Shown here: positions 21,998-34,420 of the stretch, piece after piece
Layout: each line of letters begins with the position of its first letter
Position numbering within the stretch: the stretch's first letter is position 1
NCBI GenBank assembly: GCA_002118135.1
Contig: BDIU01000373.1
Location: forward strand, 49,822-113,821
Length of the DNA stretch: 64,000 nt
Source: Trebouxia sp. TZW2008
Lineage: Eukaryota > Chlorophyta > Trebouxiophyceae > Trebouxiales > Trebouxiaceae
Direction: 5' to 3'
Position numbers and translations under genes: made by a program
Notes under the pieces: generated by a model
Databases searched by the model: none
Told to the model about the DNA's origin: nothing
The model's input: only the letters and a program-made list of their open reading frames with translations

Positions 21998-24351
21998 TCA
22001 TGAATCTTGTTTGCTATTGCCATCAGAGTTTTCATTTTCCCAGAAGACGTAAGCACGGATTTCGATGCTTTCCCTCTCAGGTGCATCAGGTGGGGTTGTG
22101 GGGTCGTCAAAGCTGGTGTGAGGGGTGAACTTTGGCCTGCCGTCAGTGTGAGAGTCATAGCAGACAAACACATATGCTTCATCTGTCTGCATGCCCTTTG
22201 CATAGTACCACCTGCACAGAGGCATAAGCTTCATGTACCTCAGCTTTGCTTGGGGCTACCATCATTGTGAGAGCCACATCACAAACACATATGCTCCATC
22301 TGTCTGCATGCCCTTGGCATAGTACCACCTGCAGAGACAAGTGTGCATTGTGCTGCTCACGTTGAATGACTGATCTTCCACAATGTTCACAGTATTAGAT
22401 TGTCAACAGCACATGGACAGACAGTACTCAGCCTTGTCATCAAGTGCATACGCATCCATCGACCCATGAGGCATGGCGTCATGGTGGAAACATAGCGAGT
22501 CACAAATGCAAACTGTCAATGCAGGTAGCTTGCAGAATAAATTGGCATTGCCAGCTCAAAGGACATGTTCCTGTAGCACAACACCTGGAAATCAAGTGCA
22601 CTGTATGTCACAGAGCTGCACATACCTATGCTGAGGGCTGTATAGGCAGTTGTAGACTTCGCCAGTCCGCTCAGGGAAGATCAACTTTGTGGTGAGCAAG
22701 TCAGACTGAGACACTGTGGCAGCGTCACACACACCCAGAGGGGAGTCCTGCACAGGGCCCTTCAATGGGCGCCAAACCTGCAAACATTCAAAGATTGCAG
22801 AACTGCTGAAAATGACTGCTGTGAATGCAGGCAAAGTGCACAACTTTTGCTCTGCCCGAGTGTGACAGGTGAAAGACGTCCAAAGGCGCTGGACCTGCAA
22901 TCATGCAGCACATTGCAAAGAATGATGCAAGGTGTGGATGAATGTAAAGCATGTGACATCTGCTATGACTGCACATGACATGTGCAAATCAGGCCCCAAA
23001 ACGCAGAGATAAGCAAGTCTCAAGGCAGCTGTGCAAGAGAGTACAAAAAAAAAGACGATACAGCGCAGAAAGTGGCATGGCAACAAAAGGGGGACCCATA
23101 AGGCAAGGCAGCTACACAGAAACTATAATGATGGCTGCATGATGGATTGATTGTTGACTGCAAGCATCTGTCAAGTGAAAGCAACTGTCAACAGCAGTCT
23201 GTCAACCTGAATGACAGCGTATGGAGTCTTCTTCAGGCGTTCTGCCTCCTCTGGCAGAACCTCATTCAGTCTGCCTGGCCCACTCTTCAGGGTGTAGTCA
23301 ACATGCGCCCTTGGTACTGGCTGCCTGGCTCCACCTTGTGTGCCCAGACTGCAGCAAAAGCAAAATGCTTAGATGACCATTTGCTGACTCTCAAAGCAAT
23401 GATGTGTCATATTTCCTCCATCTGACAACTCTGAAATCAGTAGTGCGCCCATGACCCTTTGTACAGATGCCTGATGAAGCTGAAGAAGGGTTTGCTGACT
23501 TTTAATACTGAGGACCTACTGATCTTGCCCAAAACAGCATGGAACTAAACATGGCACAGCATCACTTTCACCTGTGTAGCAGTCAGGCTACAATAACTGC
23601 ATGTGCCGCAAATCAGAGATGCAGAAGCTTGGGTTCCTTGTGGCAAGTGACGTCATAGGTCATATGCGTGCAGACTTTGCAATGATACAGTCTTTCTGGA
23701 AAGCTTGGTGACATGCTGGGAATTGTTTACGTACTCATGATGTCAAGCCAACTTCATGATGCAATCATCGTGAGACCCACACAGCTGGTGAAGTAGGCAC
23801 CCTTGCTTACTTTTTGGAGTTCTTGATGGTGCCCTTGCGCAAGGTGTGGTCAAAGATGTGCACCCGAGTTCCACCTGTCACTCTCTCCAGCATCTTCTCT
23901 ACATCCTTGTAGTATACTTTTTTGATCTGCAACCACAATATTTGGATCAGCTGTCGATTTTGCGGTAGCATGTAGACTGCGCAAGCTGACTTGCTTGGCA
24001 CATCATACAGCTTCAGAGGCTCTATTTGAACATGAGCTGCACCGTGTGCGATGGTGCAGAAGTCGAAGCCGAGGCCGCGAGTCAATTTACCTGCTCCTCG
24101 TCATCCCATTGCACAGCCCCAGGAGCATCAAATGTTTCCAGCTGAAAGCCGTTGCGCTGCAGAGTTGTGGGCCCGCTCGTGCGGATGTCGTTCACTGGAA
24201 GGCTGATGACTTCGGGCTCAATGTTGTTGCGCTTCTCTCCCTCCGGTGGGTTGGATATGTAGTTGTACGCCTGCTCTCCTTTGGGAGGCTTCGAACCATA
24301 CACAATGTCTGCCTGAACAAATTCGGCCTGTTGCGACGTTAGCTGCACCAT
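21998..24351 (-). CDS. CmcJ/AsaB-family hydroxylase/desaturase-like oxidoreductase
   Basis: Five exons in transcript order: 24091-24351, 23811-23926, 23207-23348, 22626-22777, 21998-22211; 294 residues, phases consistent. The family is related to Fe(II)/2-oxoglutarate-type enzymes and is best known from fungal and bacterial secondary metabolism. Visible hallmarks: the start (VYGSKPPKGEQAYNYI), an HxD pair in RAHVDYT (about residues 141-143), VWRPLKGPVQDSPLGVCDA, and the C-terminal PERESIEIRAYVFWE. Substrate unknown. The start is the only ATG giving the conserved N-terminus. Introns contain copies of exon 4 and exon 5 starts. It faces the SELENBP gene across 383 bp. Confidence 0.8.
22262..22335 (-). 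repeat. Upstream copy of CmcJ exon 5 acceptor and 5' edge
   Basis: CTCTGCAG plus codons for WYYAKGMQTDGAYVFV repeat the real exon start at 22211 (WYYAKGMQTDEAYVFV). The copy then loses the frame. A weaker copy of the exon 4 start lies around 22870-22905. Confidence 0.85.
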
Positions 24352-24734
24352 GGCGTATACAGTCTGTTGTTGCAAGCGCTTGTTGCTGAAGTTTGACTTT
24401 CTGCAATGGCTTGATTGCGCACGATCCGGATAGTTTTCAGGGCTTCGAGAGCTTTGCTAACGCTTGTAGCATAGCTTGATGTGATGCGTTGCGTTACAGC
24501 GTTGACCTGAGTTAAGGGTTACGTCAGGTTCCAAGAAAGCTTCTCCGCACGTGCTTGCATGCCTTATTTGTCACATGAGCGACAATAAGGATAGCGTCGA
24601 ACAAGACTTTACACGTGGGCGTGAACGACTGTTAAGCATCATTGTTGTCTTGCCAAACATTGCAAAGTCAATCGCTTGGATCAGTTTGATCGTAGACAGG
24701 ACCGTTTCGGTCAGCTTGCAGCGGATACACAAGT
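24352..24734. promoter_or_regulatory. Head-to-head promoter region, CmcJ / SELENBP
   Basis: 383 bp between divergent start codons; no defined motif recognised. Confidence 0.4.
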
Positions 24735-27700
24735 ATGGCAACAAATAGATGCAAGCATACGACCGGCCCAGGCTGGGCGTCACCGCAAGTACAACTGCAC
24801 TGCTGCACGCCCAACAGCCTACTGAGGATTCGCAAAGCATATACAGGGCTTACCGTTCTGCTTGTCTCAGGAAGCTATGAAAGCATCACGCGAGACTCTG
24901 GTCTACTTGCCATGCATAGTCCCAGATGGGTCTCGACCAGACTATTTGGCCACGGTAGACGTAGACCCCTCGAGCAAAACCTTCAGTCAGGTACTGAACC
25001 CCCTTTTGCACACAATCCGATCGACTGACCCTTGTTCAGCTTCAAGAGCAATATTTTGGCATGCAGGTCATCCACAGGTTACCTATGCTGCACTTTGGCG
25101 ATGAGTTGCACCATTCAGGTCAAGCAATTTCATGCTACTTGCTTTTGCAAGCATCATCTTTTCCCACTGGCACATTGCCTGTCATGTTGCCAAATCACGA
25201 AGATCATAACACTGTACTTGACAAAGCTCATGCTAGAGCGTGGTCATCAGAATGAGGGTCGACTCACTGTTAGCAATTTCAGGCTGGAATGCTTGCAGCA
25301 GCTGTCACGGTGACCCACACAGGTCAAGGGACTTGCTGATATTGCCAGCCACCAAGTCTCACCGCATCTATGGTGAGCCAATCTTGACATATCCATGGAC
25401 ACCCTGAATGCTCGAGCTGAACTCACTACATGCATGCATACACATAATAGTAAAAATAGTTGATTACACTTCACGGCTCATGCATACGCACATATATACA
25501 TGCATACCCATACACAAAAATAATAATAATAGAGATATATATATATAGCTTTTATAGCATATATAGCCTTTCAGCTGAAGTCAGATTGCATTGGGACAGC
25601 ACACATCACAAAGTTGGAGGCTGGCACACTTTTGCAAAGCTTATGCAGCCCAGGTGATTGTTGCAAAGCCTCATGGATGATGGCAGACTTGGACCAATAC
25701 CTCAAACATTGTATGGCAATGACTGCAGGTAATTGACACTGCAACAGATCGTAGGGCCCCAAGACACAGCAGCACTTCACTCATTCTTTGCAGATTTAAG
25801 ACATCTCTCGCCTGGTTGTGACACTTGCTGTAGATATTGGCACTGCCACGGACCCCAGAGCTCCAGAACACAGCAATTGCATGACAGCTGCAACAGCACG
25901 ATGCAACCACTCAATAACCGCAGACCTTATATGTTGATTGCTGCAGGTATTGACACCGCCACAGATCCTAGGGCTCCAAAACACAGCAAGGTGACTGAGC
26001 CAGATGAGGTGACTAAGACAGGCCTGGCATACCTGCACACTGCACACTGTCTAGGCAGTGGAGAGATCATGGTAAGCAAATGAAAAGAAAAGCAAAGCAA
26101 ATTACAGAGAAGCAAAGGAGAATCATCTTCAAGCTTCTGTTTGTCATCAAACAAGGAAGTCTTAGGCTGCAAGGCCAGGTCAAACTGTCCCCCTCCAATC
26201 ATGACATGCAAAAGACTGCCCATGTTCTGCAACACTGTCTTTATGCCATGCCAAATTGCCCCCTCTCATATTATACGCAACAGACTGTGCATGTTCTGCG
26301 AAACTGTCTTGACAGACCTTTTGTCGGATTGCAGATCAGCACCATGGGAGATCCAGAAGGAAATGGCAAGGGTGGCTTCCTCATCCTGGACCAAAACCTC
26401 AAGGTATCCCTCTCACTGTCGTGTTGACTCTTGCCTAGCCACAGACACTAGCACAATTCAGATCACCTAGCATATTGCAAGCTGTGTTGTTTGAGACATT
26501 GTTGCAATTGCTCTGGAACCAGAATGCATGTTCAGCTTCTGCGTGTTGACATATGGCTGGACATGTCCATATGCATGCTTGTGTTTTGCGTCACAAATTT
26601 TTGCATTGCTGTGACAGGTCAAGGGCACATGGACGGATGAGGTGACCAAATTTGGTTACGACTTCTGGTACCAGCCACGCCACAACGTCATGTTCAGCTC
26701 GGAATGGGGCAATCCAAGTGCCTTCACGACGGTAAGCATTGGGCAGCTGCCTTCTGCTGCAGTAGTTGAATGAGGCCATTCCACATGGGTGCCTGTAGTG
26801 ACCTTGTGAAACGGTCCCTTGCAGTGTACCACAGGCAGAGTGCGAAGCCTCAAAAGCTGTCACTGCGTCCTGTGCATGCGAGGGCACCTGCCTTATGCAA
26901 CAGTAGCTAAATGGGGCCATTCCACACGGAAAAGCTCAAGTAAAGTTGTGAAACGGTTCCTTGCAATGCATCCACAGGCAGAGTGATGAACCCCAAAACC
27001 TGGTTTTACATCCTACGCATCTGTCTCCTGCATGTTTGCAGCTTCAAATCAAAATCTTAGGGGCTGGCTTTGTGCATGCTTGACACACCACACTTTTGTA
27101 TGGTGCTCATGTTGTGTTTGCCTGATCTTTCATCATGACTCAGCTTGGCTGTGGCGCAGACCATCACTGTCTGCCAGTAATTCTCATGTTAATTTTGCCT
27201 CCCCCTATCAATGGTTGCTTCTGGCCAATATCACATTCTGCCTGTGATCTTGATTTAATGCCTGTCTTGTATCAAGATCAGCGAGTCATTGGTCACATGG
27301 CTGCAAGGAAAAGTTCATCTGATAGGTCAGGCTGGCTTGCAGCTTCAATAGTGATTGGATCTTCATCAAGCTTCTTCTGTGCCTTTTGTCATGAGAGCAG
27401 AAGAGGTCTAGGGCAAACTGCTGAATACATACGTACAAAGAGCGCTCTCTGTCTGGCAATTTGGGAAGCTGGTTTGCAGCTTTGGTGATTCTTGGCCTGA
27501 GGGTTAAGGGCCTTACATCAAGCTGCTTTCTGTGCGGCTCTGCCGTGAGTGCAAAAAAAGATGGGCAAGCTGCTGTCTTCACACATGAAAAGGGAGCCAA
27601 CTGTCTGGTACACTGTAAGGCTGGCTTGCAGTGTCACCACTGGCTGTTAATCAAGCTTCTTCTGCTGCCCTTTGTGCAGTTCTGGCATGAGTGCAACAAG

Positions 27701-30700
27701 AGGTGGGCAGGCTGCTGTTACAAAGACAGTTATGTGTCTTATACATTGTCAAGCTAGCTTGCAACTTTCCCAGTGCATGGCCTCTCGTCAAGCTTCTTCT
27801 GCTGCTTATCTTGCAAGCTGCTGGTTACATACGTGCAAAGGGAGTTTCCTGTTTAGCAGCTTGTAAGGCTGGCTTGCAGTTTTGCTGATGCATGGCCTTT
27901 CATTCAGCTTCAATGGTTCCTTTGCGCGCAGTGCTTTCTCTCTCATGCGAGTGCAAGCAAAGCAGCCACAGATGCTGGATCACATGCCATTCACCACCAA
28001 CGTGGTCAGCTCATGACTTGTAAGTTACTGAACAAGTCTGCATGGTTGCTGTGAGCTGTCAGCATCTTAAGCCAAAAAAGCGCATTTGCTCAGTGCCTGC
28101 AGCTAACCCCATATTCGTGTGCCAGACGCACTTGTCTGATGTGCTTTGGATCAATGACAGAAAACAGTGAAAGATTATAAACTGCATGGCAGACTTGCGA
28201 TTCAATGCTACTCCCATTATGTCCTGTAGCAAGACCTGGTGTATCAGAAGCGTGATTTTTTGCTGGTCCCTGCAACGGCAAAACCACTCGGCAGGCTTGC
28301 ATTGAAGTGTCAGAAGCCAAAGCCCTGTTGTCCCCATGAGCAAGTTGGAATTCCTGTTGCTGATTCAGACAGTGAATCCATTATAGTGACAACTGAGGTG
28401 TGCAAAGAGGAGAGCCTTCTGCATGGCTGCATCAGACTCTAAAAAGCGAAAGAAAGGTTGCCCATGTGAGCAGACCACACTGTGACAGGTAGTGTCGCCA
28501 ACATAGACATTCAAGCCAGCGTTGTGAAGACCATGATTTGTACAGGACCAAACTGATTGGGGACAGTTGATTGCTCCAGTGCGTACCTAGCTGGGGCTGC
28601 TGAGCCTGTCCAGCATACGTCTATAATGAATTAAATGAACGAAACTGATGTGCAAAGAGAAGAGACCCGAAGAGAAGTAAGACCTGGTGTGTCTTCATCT
28701 CCTCTAGTTTTTCCTGTTTTTGCACCATACTTGTTACAATGCGAATCGAAGGCTGTTTCGCAGCATGCAAGCAAATCCAGAGCGAAGGCATGATTGTGTC
28801 AGTGGTGTATGACTTTAACGCTCACCAAGTGTCAAAGGGCAGCTCATCCTTCAACTTCTGCTGTTCATCTGTCATGCTGTCTGTGAGCGGGCATAAGAAA
28901 AGGGCCTCCTTGAGAGAGCTATGTTTACATGCCAAATGTGTTTACTTGCAGGGTTTCAACCCTTTGCTGGTTCCGACTAGCTACGGCAGCGATCTGCATG
29001 TATGGGACTGGAAGAAGAAGACTCAAGTGCAGACCCTGAATCTGGGCAGCGAGGGCTTGATACCGCTTGAGATCAGGTTTCTGCATAACCCTGAATCCAC
29101 CCACGGCTTTGTGGGAGCAGCTCTTTCATCTAACATCATCCACTTCACCAAGGTAAGTGATTCTTGCATTTTCACCCACATTGATTCACCATGTCCACTC
29201 ACATGGTCACATGCAAATTGATCAGATTCCTGCATCAAGCTGAGTCCAGCCATGGCTTGGTGAGGCGGCTGCCATCTACTATCATCCACCTCACCAAGTT
29301 TAGTTATGCTTGTGTTTTCGTGCAGCAATGATGTCACATTTCAGTCATGGCCACATACAAATTTATGGGATTTCTGCACAATTCAGACTTCACCCATGGC
29401 TTTGTGGTGAGTCATCCTTGTTTTTTGACATGCATCTGATCCACAACTCAGTTTAGGCATGGTGCACTTTCCTTTTATCTTGAGTGCAGAGTGTTGAGCA
29501 CTGGTGCCAAACGTGAAGATCTGCACTAATCAATATAATGCTGCATGTCACAATTTACATGCACATATGCACCATTCTGTTCGCGTCTGGGGTCTTTGTT
29601 GTATATGTTTTCCTGAGAGTGACTGTCTCTCACTGATTTGCAGAAAGGTTTGCAAGGTGTTGGCATGCGACAAAGCAAGCTGCCATACCCAAGACTAGAC
29701 TTCCTTGAGTTTATTTGCATCAGGGGCTTTTGTTGAATGTGTTCACCCAGACTCCTGCAGGGCATCCCTGCAGAATGGCTGTGAAAACTAGTCATGCGTT
29801 TGGCAAATGTATCAATGACTTGTGGCAATAATCTCCACCAATATCCTTCAGGAGGAATGATTTTACAGGGTTCAGGTGGACAGTGGGTGCACAAGGTGGT
29901 CATCAAGCAGGAGTGCATACTAGGTCATACTACGGGTGATCTTGGCCTACTGTCAAAGTTATCAGTGCCAACAAAACCTTGTCTCATATCAAGCTGAGCC
30001 TATTGAGGCATCATTTGTGCAGGGTGCAGATGGGCAGTGGATGCACAAGGTGGTCATCAAGCAGGAGTGGCCCAAAATGATTGGCTGGGCGCTGCCCACC
30101 CTTCCGCCCCTCATCACAGACATCCTTATCTCCCTTGACGACAGATTCCTGTACTTCAGCAACTGGTCAGCACAATTTGCTTGACATGATGCTGCAAAGC
30201 AAAAACAGTCTATATGGTTGTCTAGAGTCAAGTTCACTTATACCTACTGCAGTCACTGCGGCCTTGGGTTGTTCGCTGTCCTGCCGAGTGACATGCACCA
30301 ACACATTGTGTGGTCATTTGCTCTTGCTGCTGGCAAACAGCACATGTGGAGTGGCGTTCACGGACAGACATGGGCTCGTCCTTTGTGTTTGCAATGGCTG
30401 CAATCTCTTGTTTCCAGTGACGCATCGGCAATGCATGAGGTTTCAGATGCAAGCATGAACAATAGCAACTCGCTTCCCAGTACTCCTGTATCAAAACAGT
30501 GTCACAATGTGGCCTTGAGAATAGGGGCCTTAGCTAAAGTCTATGTCGCTGCACTTGGAATTCGTTTTCAATGACAAAATGCGGTGATTGCTCAGATTGC
30601 TGCAGCAACATCATCTGTGTTGTGTCTGATGTCTGTCTGTGTATGTAGGCTGCGAGGGGACATTGCACAGTATGACATTACAGACCCAGAGAACCCTAAG

Positions 30701-31737
30701 TTTGTAGACAGGATATGGCTCGGCGGCTGCTGCAGGAAGGGAGGCCCTTACAAGGTTAGTGGAACTTAGTGTAATGTCATTTATCACAAGTGAGGAATCT
30801 AATGTCATGTGCAAAATTTGTAATTGATCTCAAGTAATAAAGGGCATTGCTGTCTGATTTTTTGGTATCCCTGCAGCTGTTACTGTGATTGAACAAAGAT
30901 TATGTCAGCCTTTGTCGAGAACACAACTGGGCTTCATTAAAAGCTGCTGCTATGATCAAGTGATCAATGTCAAACTGATCTGTCAGGTGGTAGCTGGCTT
31001 GCCAGAGGACACTCCAGATGCTCCAGAGATCCCCACAGTTCAAGGCCATCACCTGCAAGGCGGCCCACAAATGATACAGCTCAGGTGTAAACGCCATTCT
31101 GCTTTGTTATCTTTACCTTCTGTGCAACCTGCAGCATGCTTTGTTACCTCAGCCTTAGTGCATGACTCAGCAACAGACTTGCTGCATATCACGCTGCACA
31201 GCATGTTGCTTGAAGGCTGTACTGAACATAGTGGCCGTAGAAATGCATTGCATTGTTGCAAGTCTGGAAGCGTTGTGTGTCACCCGTTCATGCTGTACTG
31301 GTTATGACTTGAGCGCATGTTCATTGTGTTCAAACCACGCAACCTGAAGGTGTGCATGGGACAAATCTGGACGCAAGAATCGAGGCATCTCAGATCTCAT
31401 TTAGCCTCACAAGTTCGATCTGCACATGAGCATGAGCACTTCAAGCTTGACAAGCACTTGCAATTTTGTCATTGAACGAGACTGTCTGCTCTGCAGTCGT
31501 GATGGGAAGCGCCTGTATGTTAGCAACAGCCTGTTCTCAAATTGGGACAAGCAATTCTACCCAGATATGGTTGACAAGGGCTCCTACATCCTCCAAATAG
31601 ATGTGGACCCCGAAAAGGGAGGCATGAAGCTGAACCTTGATTTCTATGTTGACTTTGGCGCTGAGCCAGATGGCCCAGTCTTGGCGCATGAAATCAGGTA
31701 TCCAGGAGGAGACTGCTCGAGCGACATCTGGGAGTGA
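24735..31737 (+). CDS. SELENBP1: Selenium-binding protein 56 / methanethiol oxidase homologue
   Basis: Twelve exons: 24735-24788, 24871-24990, 25067-25118, 25283-25372, 25947-26071, 26335-26403, 26618-26731, 28952-29152, 30023-30165, 30649-30754, 30987-31084, 31497-31737. They sum to 1413 bases, 470 residues; the human protein has 472. Members of this family oxidise methanethiol to formaldehyde, H2S and H2O2 (known for the human and bacterial enzymes). Visible blocks: [38 protein letters not shown], the CSSC motif (Cys80/Cys83), [57 protein letters not shown] and the C-terminal [12 protein letters not shown]. The C-terminal motif is intact. Introns contain many exon-edge copies. It is not itself a selenoprotein; no in-frame UGA is used. 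Confidence 0.95.
25726..25880 (+). repeat. Two upstream copies of SELENBP exon 5 acceptor and 5' edge
   Basis: The real exon begins at 25947 with codons for [14 protein letters not shown]. Diverged copies are at about 25726-25775 and 25828-25880, each after a GCAG or TGTAG-like acceptor. Spacing about 105-115 bp. Confidence 0.85.
26205..26330 (+). repeat. Tandem pair of about 75 bp in SELENBP intron 5
   Basis: Two copies sharing the CA..AGACTG..CATGTTCTGC.AAC/AACTGTCTT pattern, not obviously derived from an exon. Confidence 0.6.
26738..26995 (+). repeat. Tandem pair of about 130 bp at the start of SELENBP intron 7
   Basis: The block around GGCCATTCCACA..TGTGAAACGGT..CCTTGCA..CACAGGCAGAGTG occurs twice (about 26745-26860 and 26885-26990). 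Confidence 0.8.
27325..27905 (+). repeat. Four tandem units of about 150 bp in SELENBP intron 7
   Basis: Units share GGCTGGCTTGCAG.., ATCAAGCTTCTTCTG.., a Cys-like GAGTGCAA.A segment and TACATACGTGCAAAG. I cannot trace them to any exon of this gene. Each contains a TTGCAG acceptor-like site. Confidence 0.75.
29222..29405 (+). repeat. Two downstream copies of SELENBP exon 8 3' edge
   Basis: The exon end coding for [18 protein letters not shown] and NIIHFTK is repeated at about 29223-29305 (to CACCTCACCAAG and a degraded donor) and about 29365-29415 (to TTTGTGGTGAG). Confidence 0.85.
29862..29920 (+). repeat. Upstream copy of SELENBP exon 9 acceptor and 5' edge
   Basis: TTTACAG followed by codons for [13 protein letters not shown] nearly repeats the real exon at 30023 ([14 protein letters not shown]). 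Very high identity over about 45 bases. Confidence 0.9.
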
Positions 31738-32761
31738 GTCAAGCTGCAACAATTCAGGCTGGCAGAAGCAGATATTGCCATATGAATTCCTAATGCAATA
31801 AGCCAGACAGAGGTGTCTCAGGTATTGCAAGGTAGCTTACGTAAGCATGCAGTAAGGTGTATTCGACACCTACGGATTTTGCCTAAAACATCAGGCTATT
31901 GCGCATGCCAGCACAAGCGGTTGCTTGCATGCACAAGTAGCTAAAAAGTTTAGGCTGTTTCAGGCAAATTACTTTGTTGAAAGTGGTTGGTGTGGTCATG
32001 AACGGGCTGGTGGAGCAGGTTGGTCATGCTAGGGTTGCCAGTTCAAGCTACGTGGTGTTATTGCTCCATGTGCTTACTGCTGGCTCGATGTCTAGAATCT
32101 TGACAGCTTTCTGCTCTTTGTGCTGTCATGTGTCATTCTGTTTCAGAGTGCCCATTGGCAGCAGTAGGTATTAACGTCGTCCATTGTTATATACAATATT
32201 TTGCCCTGCTACATTCAGACGTCAACAGGCAACTGCTGGCCCTGACTGTGATGGTACGCCTGTGGTCAGGTTTTGTGAATGCCAGATAAGTCTTTTCACA
32301 CGGCTTACTTGTTGTGTCTTGTCATGTCAAAGTTTTTTATAGACAAAGTATGGCTTGTGCAAGATAGGTTGTGCATCTTCTGGCATGTCAAGAGTCAAAT
32401 TGAGTGTCACAAAAGCACAACAGGCTCAATGACATTTCGACATGACGTTTCTTATACATCAAACATCTACTGGGCATCTTTTGAATTTGAACTTGACCCC
32501 CAGCTTGACCCCGCTTGCAAGCATCGCAAACTTTGGGCAAGATTGGCACGCTGTAGCGGTGAGCGACTGGTGTTGGCTTCGGACTACGCAGCGCAAGATT
32601 GCGCTTAGCGCATTAGTATATTTTAGTTTACAGCGGGCAGCAAAACGGGCCAAGCTGAGCATCAGGCTCAGGAGCCAGAGCCAGTCACAAGTAGTCAAGG
32701 TGAATGACTGCTGTCGTCCGTGAATTGTCTCTCGCGCACATGCGAAGGCACTTCGTACAGC
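31738..32761. other. Intergenic region between SELENBP and the F-box gene
   Basis: About 1 kb holding the SELENBP 3' UTR and presumed F-box promoter. I see nothing else that I can support. Confidence 0.5.
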
Positions 32762-34143
32762 ATGGTACCCCTGGGCGTGCTCTTGACCCCAATTCTGTCA
32801 TGGTCTGTAGAGCCGATGCAAGCGATGGGCCTGTTGCCGGTCATTCTGGACCATCTCGATTGCTTGCGAGACATTCTTATATGCGCAACGGTGTCAAAAT
32901 CGTGGCAATGCGTCGTTGACCATATTCAGCCTGCCGCGTTGCTGATACCGAGCAACACTTGGCACAGCCTCTGTGATTTTGAAGAAATTATGGACAAGGA
33001 TGGTTTGGTGTCAACCCTGGCCTGGCTGCGGAGAAAGACCAAAAAAGGCCAGTTTGGCAAGACAAAGGAACTGGATCTTGCGCTGACATTTGGATGCACA
33101 GCAGGAATCAAGCCAAAAATAACAACAGTGTTTTGCAATCTGGCATTGGCTGTGACAAGCTCTTGGCCACTCACACACATTTACATCAGTGCATTCAGTA
33201 TATGCTCTTGCATACCCTTACTACCACCCACGATGCAAGAATTTGTCCTCTTTCCCCTGCCTGCAAACATGGATGAGGCTCTGCTCAACAAAAGATGTAT
33301 CATGATGCGACCTAGCATGGTACAAGGTCAGAAACGAGATTTGCATGCTGGTCATCGTCTGCTCTTCATATTGGGTTGAAAGCATCTGTGCCCAGACAAC
33401 ATGAGTGCTGTTTATGCTGGCCAAGACTTGTTTGCACATGCAGCAGCTAGCCGTACACTATGAAACAATGTATCGTGGCGAGGCATGTTGGGCTAGCAAA
33501 TGACAGCCCCTGCAGCACAGCTTTGACAACTCAATCTGTGCCTGACTTCAGAGTAATCCACAGGCTACTGACGCCTGGGTTATCTGGAGAGCTCAAACTG
33601 AACCCAGCACTGACAAATTTTGTTTGACTCCCAGCATGGTCCAAGGTGACTTGTTCTGTGAAAACACTCCGCCCCTGGGCCGTGTAAGTGTCAATGCAGG
33701 AGAAAACGAGCTGGATACCATCTACTGCTTCTGAGCAAGCCTGCCTCTGTATGCTAGCTGTAAGGTGCCCTGATATCTGCTCATGTATCTGTGCAAGGAC
33801 TGGCTATGCCAGGGCTGGCTCTTGATGAAGCAAAACATATGGAGCAGATCTGTGCATTCTTGGAGGCTGAAGCCGTGTATCTCCAGAGAAATGGCACTGA
33901 CAGATGTCTTGATGATGCAATGTGTTGCTCACGGTATAAGCCAAATGTGCTGTGACATACATGACGCTGCTGCTTGCACCACCCTTTTGCTGCTACCACT
34001 GTCATGACGACGATCCCAGGTTACCCATAAAGCAATGTGTCCAAAAAGCTGCTCAACAACGCCTGAGGAGGCTGCAGGTCGTTGGAAATGTGTGCGACAA
34101 CATGCAGACGGCCTTGCCTGACTCAGTACAGGCGCTGCGCTAG
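32762..34143 (+). CDS. F-box protein
   Basis: Three exons in phase, 32762-33326, 33798-33933, 34020-34143, give 274 residues. Near the N-terminus LLPVILDHLDCLRDILICA and VSKSWQCVVD match the F-box fold that binds SKP1 in SCF ubiquitin ligases. Downstream there is a Lys-rich segment (RRKTKKGQFGKTKELDLAL), which may start a Leu-rich substrate region, but no clear repeats; the last two exons encode an acidic helix (DEAKHMEQICAFLEAEAVYL) and a basic one (QKAAQQRLRRLQ). Exon 1 is certain; exons 2 and 3 are inferred from phase and splice sites. The start is the first ATG; a Met a few codons before the box is possible. Target unknown. Confidence 0.7.
33622..33645 (+). repeat. Downstream copy of the F-box exon 1 3' edge
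   Basis: CCCAGCATGGTCCAAGGTGA repeats the exon end and donor at 33311-33330 (CCTAGCATGGTACAAGGTCA). Short, but it fits the pattern seen in other genes. The frame after it stays open for about 30 codons, so a second donor or exon there cannot be excluded. Confidence 0.5.
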
Positions 34144-34420
34144 GCAGTAGCCTGATGATGCAGCAGCTGACAAGTAGCTGTGTGAGCTTCTTGAGAGGTG
34201 CGACTGCTGCTGCCTGCTGTGCCAGAGTGATGCTTGCTCGTCAGTGATGCCTGCTTGGTGGAAACGATGCTTTTTTGTCAGCACCTGGCAAAGGGAGAAG
34301 GATTCCATCCAGATGTTGCTGCTTAGCTGCCAAGCAGAGATGACCAGCGCTGTACTTCTGAGCACGCAAGGCCAGTGCTAATCGCTCTAATCTTTTGGAT
34401 GCACTTGCAGACACCGCGCC

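Noticed and set aside
24735..31737. SELENBP homologue as a selenoprotein
   Set aside because: The name refers to selenium binding. The model has no in-frame TGA before the stop and the conserved Cys are Cys codons.
32720..32761. GTG start for the F-box gene
   Set aside because: Same reason; an in-frame ATG is at 32762.
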